This document shows positions 16,685 to 25,732 of a stretch of 64,000 nucleotides of DNA, one piece after another. Every line of letters starts with the position of its first letter. The first letter of the stretch is position 1. The stretch lies in NCBI RefSeq assembly GCF_013376105.1, contig NZ_JAAMFM010000017.1, positions 1-64,000 of the forward strand. The letters are read 5' to 3'. A model generated the notes under the pieces. The model was not told where the DNA came from. It made no database searches and saw only the letters and a program-made list of their open reading frames with translations. This stretch comes from Arthrobacter wenxiniae (GTDB taxonomy: Bacteria; Actinomycetota; Actinomycetes; Actinomycetales; Micrococcaceae). The position numbers were made by a program, and so were the translations under genes.

Positions 16685-19600
16685 CTACGGCCGGCGCGCC
16701 GCCGTGGAGGTGCACACGTGGTGGATGTTGCAGCTGCCGCCGGCCACGGCCACCGACGCGGTCCCCAGCACAGCCTGCGACACGGCATCCCTCACCGTCG
16801 CGACGACCTGGTAGTTGCCCTTCTTCGCGTAGCTGTGGACGGCGCTGAACGTGCCGTCCGAGACCGGCACCGGCACCGGCTCGCTGCCGTCGCCAAAGTC
16901 CAGCAGTGCGGTGGTGGCCGCGCCGTCCCCCAGCTTGTCCAGGGTCACCGCCCCGCTCGCGGTGATGGACAGTCCCGGCCCCTTGGACGGGGTGGTTTCC
17001 ACAGCCTGCGTGCTGACCTTGGCCGGCTCGTAGTTGGGTGCCTCGATCAAGGCGGTGGGCACCCCGCCGAGGCTGGTGCCGCGGTCCACCAGGGTGAAGG
17101 AGTCCGGGCCCTCGCCGTCGCGCTCGGACGTCAGCGCCACGGCCAGCGTGTTGGATCCCGCCTTGTCCAGAAACGAGCTGGGGATGGTGAAAACGTCCTG
17201 CGGCCCCACATTGCCCACCCAGGTGCCGATGTTCCAGCCGTTGACGTAGATCACGGCCCGGGCGTAGGACTGGCGGCCGGCGTTGAACTTGGCGTCGTTG
17301 ACCTTCAGGGCAATGGCGGTGTCGGTGCCGGCGGGCACCTGAAGCTCAAAGCTGCTGCGGTACCAGGTGACCACGGCCTTGGCGGGCTTGAAGGAGCCCG
17401 CGTCGGCCCAGGCCGCGTCCGGGTAGCCCGGGAGGTACCAGCCGGCCCGTTCGCCGTACAGGCCGCCGGTGTTGTACATGGTCCGGGCCGTATCCACGGG
17501 CGCGGCCTTGTCCTTGGCGCCCTGCAGCTTCCAGGTGACAGGCCCTGCACTGGGCAGGATGGCGTCGAACAGGCCGCGGTTTTGGCGGGACAGGCCGTCG
17601 TCGGACCAGTCGAGGTTTTGGCCGTTGTTGCGGACCACGGTGGACACCACCGTGTCCGCACCGGCCGTGATGACGCCCGCCGGGACGGCGAACGTCATCA
17701 CGGTGCCGTTGGCTGCCGCGGCGCCGACGTAGCGGCCGTTGACCCAGACCAGCATGTTGGCGGCGGCGCCGCCCTGGCCCCTGAGCTGGATGCTGGTGGC
17801 GCTGGAGGACGCCTTGAAGTGGGCCCTGTACCAGGTGTCGCCTTCATAGAAGCCGTAGTAGGCCGTGTCCAGGACCTTGCCCTGGTTGGGGCCGGGGCCC
17901 TGGCGCGGGTTTTCCGCCGTGGTGGCCGTGGCCGCGGTCCACGCGGAATCGTCGAAGGCTGTGGCGGACTCCGGGTTTTCGCCTGCGGCCTTCCAGTGGT
18001 CCAGGACCGGGAGGGCGGAGGCCGCCGGCCCGGCCAGCCGCGCCACGAGCTGGCCGTTGGCCCCCCGGGTCGTGGCCACGGGCACGCCGTTCCAGGTGGC
18101 CTGGGTGATGGCGGCCGGGACGTAGATGTTCGCGGTGCGGGCCGTGGTGGTGTCTCCCGCCAGCTTGACGGTGCTGCCGTCGAACTGCGCCGTGCGGAGC
18201 AGGTCGACGCCGGTGACCAGGACGGTCTTGTTGCCGGTGCCGCCCGTGACGGCCCCGTCGACGCTCCACTGCAGCCCCGTCCGTGTCCGGTCGGTGGTGA
18301 GGATGGTCAAATCTGGTGCGCCGCCGCCGGAGATCCGGACGGCCGTGTTGTTGCCGTGGACGTAGTTCAGGCGCAGGGTCTTGGCGTCCGGGTCCCAGGT
18401 GGTCTCCACGGGTGTGCCGCCCAAGGTGGTGACCTCGGGTTCGGAGGCGTACTGCAGGACGGTCTCGCCGGCGTCGTTCCTGGCGCCGTTGAGCGCCAGG
18501 AGGGTGCCGTTGGCCACGGGCATCCTGGCGAACAGTTCCGAGGTCGTGTACATCAGGCGCTGGCCGTCGAAGGCGTAGTCGGCAATGACCATGCTGGCGT
18601 CGCGGCCGTGCAGGCTCATGAAGGTGCCGGCCTTCTGCGGGACCCGCGGGAAGGTGATGGCGTTCCCAACCGGCGGGGCGGTGCCGTCCGGGGCCTCGAT
18701 GATGTCAAAGGCGTCGATGCTGACGAACGTGCCGGCGCTGGCGGCGTCCTTCTGGCCCGTCACCACAATCTTGATGGTGTGCTCCACGGACGGGTCGAGG
18801 CCGTCCTTTTGGAAGGCCACGTACTGGTAGGACGCGTTTTGGCCGCCGTGTCGGTGTCGTCCGTGGTGTAGCTGGCCGCGGCCACGTCCTTGCGCGGGGA
18901 CAGTGACAGGGGAAAGGAGTATTTCAGCTCGGCCGTGCTGTTGCTGTCGCTCTGGCGGAAGCCCAGAAAGCGCGCGCCGTTGCCGGAGACGGACGCGGCG
19001 GCCTGGTCCTCCGTGGCGATGCGCTGGTAGGACTTGACGGTGCCGGCGCCGCCGTCCACCGCGACCGGCACGGGGGCCTGGGGCACCATGGCGGAGATCG
19101 GGGCGAAGTCCTTTTGAAAGTAGCCCAGCTCCTTTTGCACCGTGGCCTTGGGGGTCAGCCGGCGGTCCTCGTTGACGGCCGCGCCGTAGTCGTAGGACGT
19201 GAAGCCCGACGACGGCGATCCCGTCCAGCCCCAATTGGTGCCGCCGTATTCCATGTAGTAGTTGAACATGGTGACGCCGTTGGCCAGGTTGTTCACCCCG
19301 TATTGGCGGGTGAAGGCGGGGTCGACGAAGTCGGCGCACTTGTCGGTGTTGAAGCTGGCGCCCCACGGGGTGAACGCGCCGCCCTGCCCCTCGGCGATGA
19401 ACAGGGGGCTGGTGGCGGTCAGGGCCCGCACGCGTGGTTCCATGTCCGGGACCTGGCCGCGGCCGGCCGAGCAGTTGAAGCCGAGCGGGTAGTTGTCAAA
19501 GGCGTAGTAGTCCAGGCCCACGTTGCCGCCGGCGCTGCCGCTGCCGGGCACGTAGGCGCCGTTCGCTCCGTAGTCGTTGTGGAAGACGGGGACAGTGATG

Positions 19601-20340
19601 CCGTCGCCCTTGATCTTTGTCACGAGCGCCTTCATGAACGCCGGGCGGTCGCCGCCCTCGTTGAGCAGCTCGTTCTCGGCCTGGTAGGTGACGATGGAGC
19701 CGCCGCCGTCGGCCACCTGGTGCTTCCGGGCGATCCGGTCAAAGGCGCCGATCCAGTCCAGCGACTCCTTCAGCACCGCGGGGTCCGTGCTGCGCAGCGA
19801 GCCCGCCCCGCTCTTGGTCAGGTACGCCGGCAGCCCGCCCATGGAGATTTCGGCGTTGACGTACGGGCCCGGCCGGGCGATCACGTACAGCCCCTCCTGC
19901 TCGGCCATGGTCAGCAGCAGGTCGATGTCCTTGATGCCCGTGAAGTCGAACCTTCCCGGCTCCGTGGAATGCAGGCCCCAGAAGAAATACAGGGACACGG
20001 CGTTGAAGCCGCTGGCGCGCATCTTCTGGAACACGTCCCGCCAGTCCCCGGGGCTGGGGAGGCGCCAGTAGTGGAACTCGCCGGAAAACACGTTGAGCCG
20101 CCTGCCGTCCACCATCATCGACCGGGCGTCGGTGGTGACGGTGTGGGGCTTGCCGTCGTTGCCCGGGAAGATGACACTGGGCCCGGCGGAGCCCGGCGAG
20201 GCGGAGGGCGGTCGCGGCGCGGGGCCGTCGGCCACTGCCGGGCTGGAAATGGCCATGAGCCCCATGGCGGCGGTGACGAGGATGGCGGCAGCCTTCGTCG
20301 CACCCCCGCGCCGCGGCCCCTGCGATGATCGGACAGTCAT
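16685..20340 (-). pseudogene. Secreted GH35 beta-galactosidase, frameshifted
   Basis: Would encode about 1218 residues. The signal peptide (residues 1-37, ending SSPAVA) is followed by a GH35 barrel with GEFHYWRLPSPGDW at 87-100, RPGPYVNAEI at 156-165, the catalytic QAENE at 220-224 and probable nucleophile Glu317 in FIAEGQGG, then beta-sandwich jelly-roll domains and a C-terminal PKD-like fold (DFGDGSEPV). One base is missing near 18845-18853, about codon 496: the frame runs through YTTDDTDTA and continues one frame over as QNASYQYVAFQKDGL. No other lesion is visible and both halves are well conserved, so this is a recent mutation or a sequencing error. The start is ATG 20340, with AAGGGA upstream. 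If intact, it would release galactose from polysaccharides outside the cell. Confidence 0.85.
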
Positions 20341-20485
20341 AAAGGTGGATTCCCTTGTCTCGGCGGTCCCCAGTCCCGCGACAAATGTTATCCGTATCAC
20401 ACTAGAAGCTGTCGACGGCAAATACAATCAAAACCAAACAATTTGGCTCAGATGACGCAAGGGGCCCGCCTGGTCCCGCCGGGGC

Positions 20486-21166
20486 CTAGGGCTCGAACTT
20501 GTAGCCCAGCCCGCGGACCGTCACCAGGAACCGCGGCGCGGCCGGATCGGGTTCGATCTTGCTGCGGATCCGCTTGACGTGCACGTCCAGGGTCTTGGTG
20601 TCACCGACGTAGTCGGCGCCCCAGACCCGGTCGATCAGCTGCCCGCGGGTCAGCACCCGCCCGGCGTTGCGGAGCAGCATTTCCAGCAGCTCAAATTCCT
20701 TCAGCGGGAAGGACACGCCCTCGCCGTGGACGGTGACCACGTGCCGCTCCACGTCCATCCGCACGGGCCCGGCATGCACGGTGGAGCTGACCAGCTCCTC
20801 CGGTTCGCCCTGCCGGCGCAGCACCGCCCGGATCCGTGCAATCAGCTCGCGGGAGGAATACGGCTTCGTGACATAGTCGTCGGCACCCAGCTCGAGGCCC
20901 ACCACCTTGTCGATCTCCGAGTCCTTGGCCGTCAGCATGATGATGGGGACGGTGGAGCGCTGGCGCAGCTGCTTGCACACCTCGGTGCCGCTCATGCCCG
21001 GCAGCTGCAGGTCCAGCAGCACCAGGTCGGCGCCGCTGCGCTCAAAGGCCACCAGGGCGTCCAGCCCGTCGTCGGCCACCTCCACCTCGTATCCCTCCCG
21101 CCCCAGCAGGAAGGACAGGGGGTCGCTGATGGATTCTTCGTCTTCGACAATCAAGATCCGGCTCAC
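20486..21166 (-). CDS. regX3: Two-component response regulator RegX3 (phosphate)
   Basis: An OmpR/PhoB-type regulator of 226 residues. The receiver domain has the acidic pair Glu8-Asp9 (ILIVEDEES), phospho-acceptor Asp52 (VLLDLQLPG) and the lysine in DDYVTKPYS; the C-terminal winged helix runs from FPLKEFELLEMLL to LDVHVKRIRSKIEPDPAAPRFLVTVRG, read in two parts. GTG 21166 is used: AGGAG sits at normal spacing and the upstream frame shows no family similarity. It lies 52 nt below senX3, its cognate kinase. In mycobacteria RegX3 controls phosphate-starvation genes, and the PHO box at 22555-22592 is its likely target. Confidence 0.94.
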   Translation of the reverse strand: MSRILIVEDEESISDPLSFLLGREGYEVEVADDGLDALVAFERSGADLVLLDLQLPGMSGTEVCKQLRQRSTVPIIMLTAKDSEIDKVVGLELGADDYVTKPYSSRELIARIRAVLRRQGEPEELVSSTVHAGPVRMDVERHVVTVHGEGVSFPLKEFELLEMLLRNAGRVLTRGQLIDRVWGADYVGDTKTLDVHVKRIRSKIEPDPAAPRFLVTVRGLGYKFEP

Positions 21167-21218
21167 GCGTGCTTGCTCCTTGTGACTGCGCTGCGCCGCG
21201 GCGCGGCTGCGGTGTGGG

Positions 21219-22493
21219 TCAGCGTTGCTGCCGCTCGGCCGGAAGGCTCCGGCCGGCGTCGCTGTTGGACGGGGAAAGTTCGGGCAGGCGCAGGGTGAAC
21301 GTTGAGCCTGTCTTGGGGGACGACCAGAGCGTGACCTCGCCGCCGTGGTTGCCCACAATGTGCTTGACGATGCTCAGCCCCAGGCCCGTGCCGCCGGTGT
21401 GGCGGGACCGTGCCGCATCCACCCGGTAAAACCGCTCGAAGACGCGCTCCTGGTCCTCCGGGGACATGCCGTCGCCCTGGTCGGAGACACTGACGCTGAC
21501 GACGCCGTCCCGCACCGAGAGCCCGATGCCCACCTGGGTGTTCTCCGGGGAATAGCGCACGGCGTTGTCGATCAGGTTCCGCAGCGCTGTCACCAGCTGG
21601 GGCGCGTCGCCGTGGACCCGGGCGGGGATGGGCGGTCCCACCGCAATGGCAATGTTCTTGCTTTGGGCCGGCAGGCGGGTCCGGTCCACGGCCTCGGCGA
21701 TGACCGCATTCATGTCCACGTCGGTGCCTGCCTGCGCGACGTCCTTGCTTTGCAGCCGCGAGAGTTCGATGATGTCCTGGACCAGCGCCGCCAGCCGGGC
21801 GGACTCGGTGATCATGCGGGAGGCGAAGCGGCGCACGGTGGCCTCGTCGTCGGGGGACGACTCCAGCGCCTCCGCGAGCAGCGAGATGGCCCCGACCGGC
21901 GTTTTCAGCTCGTGCGAGACGTTTGCGACGAAGTCGTTGCGCACGGCCTCGGTGCGGGCGATTTCCGTGCGGTCGTCGGCCAGCAGCAGGATGTACTCCT
22001 CGCCGAGCGGGGCCACGCGGACCTGGATGACCAGGGTGCCCTGGCCGGGCGCATGGCCGGACGAGGGGGGCGCACCGGCGGTGCCCGGGGCGGGCTGGGC
22101 GCCCGGGCCGGCGTCCGGCGTCGAACTTGGGGAGGCGCCCTGGCCGGGCAGGACGACGCGCGGCAGGAGCAGGTCGCGTTCCTCAATGACGCCGTCGCGG
22201 CGCACCCGGTGCGCCAGGTCCAGCAGTTCCTTGTGGACCACGGTGTGGCCCCGGACCAGGCCGAAGGCGTAGGCGCCGGGGCTGGCGCGGACCACGCCGT
22301 CCACCACGTCAAGGACGATGAATGCCTTGCCCACCACCGAGAGGATCTCGGCGGAGCCCTCCGGCAGCGACGGCTCGCGGACGTCCACCGTGCGGCGGCG
22401 GGACCGCTCGCTGGCGCTGAAGGCGAGCATGCCGAACACGCCCATGGCCAGGCCCACCAGACCCGCCGCAACTCCAATCAGCAAAGGATTCAC
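21219..22493 (-). CDS. senX3: Sensor histidine kinase SenX3
   Basis: A membrane-anchored kinase of 424 residues paired with RegX3. One N-terminal membrane segment (residues 3-26) is followed by a PAS-like domain (about 48-175), the dimerisation domain with phospho-acceptor His194 in NVSHELKTPVGAI, and the ATPase domain with N box NLIDNAVRYSP, DQGDGMS and GGTGLGLSIV. It has a single membrane segment and no large extracellular sensor, as in mycobacteria, where signal input comes through PhoU and the Pst transporter. A Pro/Gly/Ser-rich stretch (about 117-152) interrupts the PAS region. The start is GTG 22493, divergent from phoU. Confidence 0.94.
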   Translation of the reverse strand: MNPLLIGVAAGLVGLAMGVFGMLAFSASERSRRRTVDVREPSLPEGSAEILSVVGKAFIVLDVVDGVVRASPGAYAFGLVRGHTVVHKELLDLAHRVRRDGVIEERDLLLPRVVLPGQGASPSSTPDAGPGAQPAPGTAGAPPSSGHAPGQGTLVIQVRVAPLGEEYILLLADDRTEIARTEAVRNDFVANVSHELKTPVGAISLLAEALESSPDDEATVRRFASRMITESARLAALVQDIIELSRLQSKDVAQAGTDVDMNAVIAEAVDRTRLPAQSKNIAIAVGPPIPARVHGDAPQLVTALRNLIDNAVRYSPENTQVGIGLSVRDGVVSVSVSDQGDGMSPEDQERVFERFYRVDAARSRHTGGTGLGLSIVKHIVGNHGGEVTLWSSPKTGSTFTLRLPELSPSNSDAGRSLPAERQQR

Positions 22494-22554
22494 ACCCCAA
22501 GACTATGCGCACTTTCTGCCCCGTTTACCCCCAAGTGTGCCCATGTGGCCGGCC

Positions 22555-22592
22555 GTTCAGCTAACGTTCACTTGGTAGTGCCGCCGCGTTCA
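22555..22592. promoter_or_regulatory. PHO box between senX3 and phoU
   Basis: Three GTTCA pentamers lie at 22555, 22566 and 22588, in phase with an 11-nt repeat; the slot at 22577 is degenerate. Direct repeats of GTTCA-type units every 11 nt are the known recognition pattern for PhoP/PhoB/RegX3 regulators in actinobacteria. The site can serve both divergent promoters, senX3-regX3 (autoregulation) and phoU. Confidence 0.75.
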
Positions 22593-22662
22593 TACTCGGA
22601 TGGCAGGGTAGGTCATGATCGAGCCCACCTCTGTGTTGGGCTGTCCATGAAAGGAAACACGC

Positions 22663-23325
22663 GTGCGCAAAGTTTTTCAGGCCGAACTTCACCAAATCGG
22701 AGAGGGCTTGATTGAGATTTCGTCACTGGTGATTGACGCCATCGAAAAGTCCACCACAGCCTTTGCCGCTGCCGACTTGCAGGCCGCCCAGGAAGTCATC
22801 GCCGCCGACGCGCGCATTGACTTCCTGCAGAACGACCTCGACGAGCGTGCCATTGACGTGCTCGCCCTGCAGGGCCCGGTGGCCAGCGACCTGCGCATGA
22901 TTGTGGGCTCGCTGCGCATGAGCGCCTCCCTCGAGCGCATGGGGGACCTGGCCCGGCACATTTCCCAGCTGACACGCCTGCGCTACCCGAACAACGTGAT
23001 CCCCGCGCCGCTGGTGGAGACGTTCGCGGAAATGGCCCGCCAGGACATCATCATTGCCCGGAAGGTCTCCGAGCTGCTGGACTCCCGCGACCTGGAACTG
23101 GCCAGCGAGATCGCCGCGGCCAAGACCGAGATCAACAAGCTGCACAAGACGGTCTTCTCCGCCATGGGTGCCCCGGACTGGGCGGAAACACCCGCCACCA
23201 CCGTGGACGTCACCCTGGCCAGCCGCTACTTTGAACGCTTTGGCGACCACGGCGTCTCCGTGGCCCGCAAGGTCTCCTACCTGGTGACCGGCGAGTGGCA
23301 GCCTGAGGAATTCCTGGCCGGCTAG
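22663..23325 (+). CDS. phoU: Phosphate signalling protein PhoU
   Basis: A 220-residue all-helical protein with two PhoU helical bundles. Each repeat carries the conserved metal-binding type motif: SLERMGDLARHI in the first half and ASRYFERFGDHGVSVARKV in the second. PhoU links the PstSCAB phosphate transporter to the SenX3 kinase and represses the regulon when phosphate is plentiful. The start is GTG 22663 with AAAGGAA upstream. No pst genes are in the window. It ends before a 70-nt hairpin shared with convergent gpmA. Confidence 0.95.
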   Translation: MRKVFQAELHQIGEGLIEISSLVIDAIEKSTTAFAAADLQAAQEVIAADARIDFLQNDLDERAIDVLALQGPVASDLRMIVGSLRMSASLERMGDLARHISQLTRLRYPNNVIPAPLVETFAEMARQDIIIARKVSELLDSRDLELASEIAAAKTEINKLHKTVFSAMGAPDWAETPATTVDVTLASRYFERFGDHGVSVARKVSYLVTGEWQPEEFLAG

Positions 23326-23354
23326 TTTTCCGGCGGACCGGACGGACCCGGCGC

Positions 23355-23424
23355 AATAATGCGCCCGTTCCCCGTTAATGCGCCCCGTAGAGCGGGCGCA
23401 TTTTTGGGGAACGGGCGCATTATT
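23355..23424. repeat. 70-nt near-perfect hairpin, possible bidirectional terminator
   Basis: The outer stem is 19 bp and perfect (23355-23373 with 23406-23424, starting AATAATGCGCCCG). A 3-nt by 3-nt internal loop leads to an inner 9-bp stem (23377-23385 with 23394-23402) and an 8-nt loop. It lies between convergent phoU and gpmA. It is longer and more regular than an ordinary terminator and lacks a clean T tract. Confidence 0.85.
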
Positions 23425-23510
23425 TGTGGGGTTCGCGCCCGAGGGACCCGCCGCGGGCCTGGGAGTGGCGGGAGGGCGTGGGGATTATCTCGAACTTCGC
23501 CGGGGAAGGG

Positions 23511-24257
23511 CTATTTCTTGCCCTGGTTGGCCACGGCCAGGATGGCGGCCGCTGCGGCGTCCGCGTCCAGGTAGCTGCCGCCCGGGGTGATGGGGGCGAA
23601 GTTCTCATCCAGTTCGTAGACGAGCGGGATGCCGGTGGGGATGTTCAGGGACGCGATGGCCTCGTCGGAGATGCCGTCCAGGTGCTTGACCAGGGCGCGC
23701 AGCGAGTTGCCGTGGGCCGTGACCAGGACCGTCCTGCCGGCCTTGAGATCTTCCTTGATGTCCGATTCCCAGTAGGGAAGCAGGCGGACCAGAACGTCCT
23801 TGAGGCACTCGGTGCGCGGCAGGGCGTCGCCCAGACCGGCATAGCGGGGATCGTGCGCCTGCGAAAATTCGCTGTCATCGGGGAGCGGCGGCGGCGGGGT
23901 GTCGTAGCTGCGGCGCCACTGCATGAACTGCTCTTCGCCATATTCGGCGAGCGTCTGGGCCTTGTCCTTGCCCTGGAGCGCGCCGTAGTGGCGTTCGTTC
24001 AGGCGCCAGCTGCGCTTGACGTCGATCCAGCCCCGGTCCGCCGCCTCCAGCGCCAGGTTGGCCGTGTTGATGGCACGCTTCAGGCGCGAGGTGTACAGCA
24101 CGTCCGGGAGCAGGTTGTGCTCCACCAGCAGCTCGCCGCCGCGCACGGCTTCCTGCCGGCCCTGGTCGTTGAGGTCAACGTCCACCCAGCCGGTGAACAG
24201 GTTCTTGGCGTTCCACTCACTGTGGCCGTGGCGGAGCAAAATCAGGGTATAGGTCAT
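23511..24257 (-). CDS. gpmA: 2,3-bisphosphoglycerate-dependent phosphoglycerate mutase
   Basis: Interconverts 3- and 2-phosphoglycerate in glycolysis and gluconeogenesis. The 248-residue product has the catalytic phospho-histidine His10 in [10 protein letters not shown], then [31 protein letters not shown] and the second histidine region [15 protein letters not shown]. The length is typical. The position next to senX3-regX3-phoU is the same as in M. tuberculosis (gpm1). Confidence 0.96.
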   Translation of the reverse strand: MTYTLILLRHGHSEWNAKNLFTGWVDVDLNDQGRQEAVRGGELLVEHNLLPDVLYTSRLKRAINTANLALEAADRGWIDVKRSWRLNERHYGALQGKDKAQTLAEYGEEQFMQWRRSYDTPPPPLPDDSEFSQAHDPRYAGLGDALPRTECLKDVLVRLLPYWESDIKEDLKAGRTVLVTAHGNSLRALVKHLDGISDEAIASLNIPTGIPLVYELDENFAPITPGGSYLDADAAAAAILAVANQGKK

Positions 24258-24392
24258 GATTTCATCCTACCGGCAGGGTCCTGGCGGACCCGTTGCGGTA
24301 CGAAATGCTACGCCGAACCGGGGGCAGCGCGCCGCCCGTGAGCCGCGCCACGTTTTTTCAGCCGCGCACGGGCGGCCAATTACTCTTGTCCA

Positions 24393-25268
24393 GTGGTTCA
24401 ACGCGCCCAAAGGGTCGAAACAGCTTCCACCGGCCCCGCACAGCGCGACATTGTTCCGCGCGGTGCCGGCCGGGCCCGCCGCAAACCCTTCGGCAATCCC
24501 ACCCGCGGCACCACCAACCCAAACCGCCTCCGCCGGGTCGACCGGTGGCTGGCCGGCCCGGAGGCCTGGCGGCTGCGCCGGGACAGCACCGCCGGCGCAC
24601 GCCCCCTCGTCGTGGACCTGGGCTACGGCAGCTCCCCCACCACGGCAGTGGAACTCCACCACCGGATCCGCGCCGCCTGCCCGGATGTCCGCGTGACGGG
24701 CATAGAGATCGAGCCCGAGCGCGTCCTCACGGCCAAGCCGCTGGAGCACGACGGCCTGGAATTCAGGGTCGGCGGCTTCGAAATCCCGGTCCCCGGACAC
24801 GCCACCATGGTCCGCGCCTTCAACGTCCTGCGCCAGTATGAAGAGGCCGACGTCCGGCTCATTTGGGGCACGGTCTGTTCGCGGCTGACACCCAACGGCA
24901 TATTCGTCGACGGCACCTGCGACGAGATCGGCCGCCGCAGCACCTGGGTGGCGCTGGACGCCTCGGGCCCGCAAACCCTGACCATTTCCATGCGGTTCGG
25001 CGCTTTCGGCCTGCCGTCGGACGCCGCCGAACGCCTGCCCAAGGCCCTGATCCACCACAATGTGCCCGGCGAAAGGGTCCACGACTTCCTCCAGGCCCTG
25101 GACCGGCACTGGCTCGCAGGGGCGCAGCTTGCCCCCTTCGGCAACCGGCAGCGCTGGCTGCTCATGTGCCAACGGATGTACGACGACGGCTGGCCCGTTA
25201 CGCGCGACCCCTCGCGGTGGCGCCTGGGCGAGCTGACGGTGGCGTGGGCCGCCGTCGACCCTGGCTGA
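24393..25268 (+). CDS. Class I SAM-dependent methyltransferase, substrate unknown
   Basis: A 291-residue protein. An N-terminal basic, low-complexity stretch of about 45 residues is followed by PNRLRRVDRWL and a Rossmann fold with the SAM-binding motif I VVDLGYGSSPTTAVEL (about residues 73-88), the acidic end of strand 2 in VTGIEIEPER, and RAFNVLRQYEEADVRLIW. The C-terminal half has NRQRWLLMCQRMYDDGWPV. The substrate cannot be told from sequence. The GTG start at 24393 is the most upstream option; an internal start is possible because the first 45 residues are not conserved-looking. Confidence 0.75.
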   Translation: MVQRAQRVETASTGPAQRDIVPRGAGRARRKPFGNPTRGTTNPNRLRRVDRWLAGPEAWRLRRDSTAGARPLVVDLGYGSSPTTAVELHHRIRAACPDVRVTGIEIEPERVLTAKPLEHDGLEFRVGGFEIPVPGHATMVRAFNVLRQYEEADVRLIWGTVCSRLTPNGIFVDGTCDEIGRRSTWVALDASGPQTLTISMRFGAFGLPSDAAERLPKALIHHNVPGERVHDFLQALDRHWLAGAQLAPFGNRQRWLLMCQRMYDDGWPVTRDPSRWRLGELTVAWAAVDPG

Positions 25269-25277
25269 ACGCGGCTG

Positions 25278-25637
25278 CTACCAGGACGAGCCGCGGTTTT
25301 GGTGGCCGCGGCCGCGGCCGCGGACCTCCGCGAGGGCGGGGCGGACGTCCGCCAGGTAGACGCCGGCCACGGTTGCGCCGGCCAGGTTGATGATCATGAG
25401 CATGCCCATGTCCGGCGCGATGAGGGACGTGGCGGCAGGCAGCAGGTAGAGGAAACCAAAAAACGCTGAGATCCCCGTCAGCGCGCCCCAAAACTGCTTG
25501 GAGCGCTTGTAGACCCGCTGGAAATCCGCGGCAGGCGTGCGCAGGCAGTCGCTCAGGGCCCAAATTTGGATGCCAAACGCCACGGCACCCAGCACCGCCA
25601 GGATGAAAAAGGTCGCAGCATAGAGGAAGAAGCTCAC
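25278..25637 (-). CDS. DUF2516-like small membrane protein
   Basis: A 119-residue protein with three or four hydrophobic segments (about 5-27, 47-66 and 75-95), matching the actinobacterial DUF2516 pattern: GIQIWALSDCLRTPAADF early, KQFWGALTGISAF in the middle and VYLADVRPALAEV near the end. The C-terminal tail RGRGRGHQNRGSSW is basic and Arg/Gly-rich. The function is unknown. GTG 25637 is the start. It is convergent with the methyltransferase, 9 nt apart. Confidence 0.75.
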   Translation of the reverse strand: MSFFLYAATFFILAVLGAVAFGIQIWALSDCLRTPAADFQRVYKRSKQFWGALTGISAFFGFLYLLPAATSLIAPDMGMLMIINLAGATVAGVYLADVRPALAEVRGRGRGHQNRGSSW

Positions 25638-25732
25638 ACCACAAGCCTAGCTGCTGCTGGCGCTCCACAACACGGAGGGCTCGCCGGGACGGCTCGCCGG
25701 AAGGGTTGAGGCGGGAGGGTTGAGGCGGGACC

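Noticed and set aside
16718-18871. Long open frame of 717 codons on the plus strand opposite the beta-galactosidase
   Set aside because: It has no start context, a low-complexity translation rich in Gly, Val and Arg, and is a by-product of high-GC coding DNA on the other strand. The same holds for long antisense frames over glgX, glgB, the nuclease, the FAD protein and the sugar ATPase.
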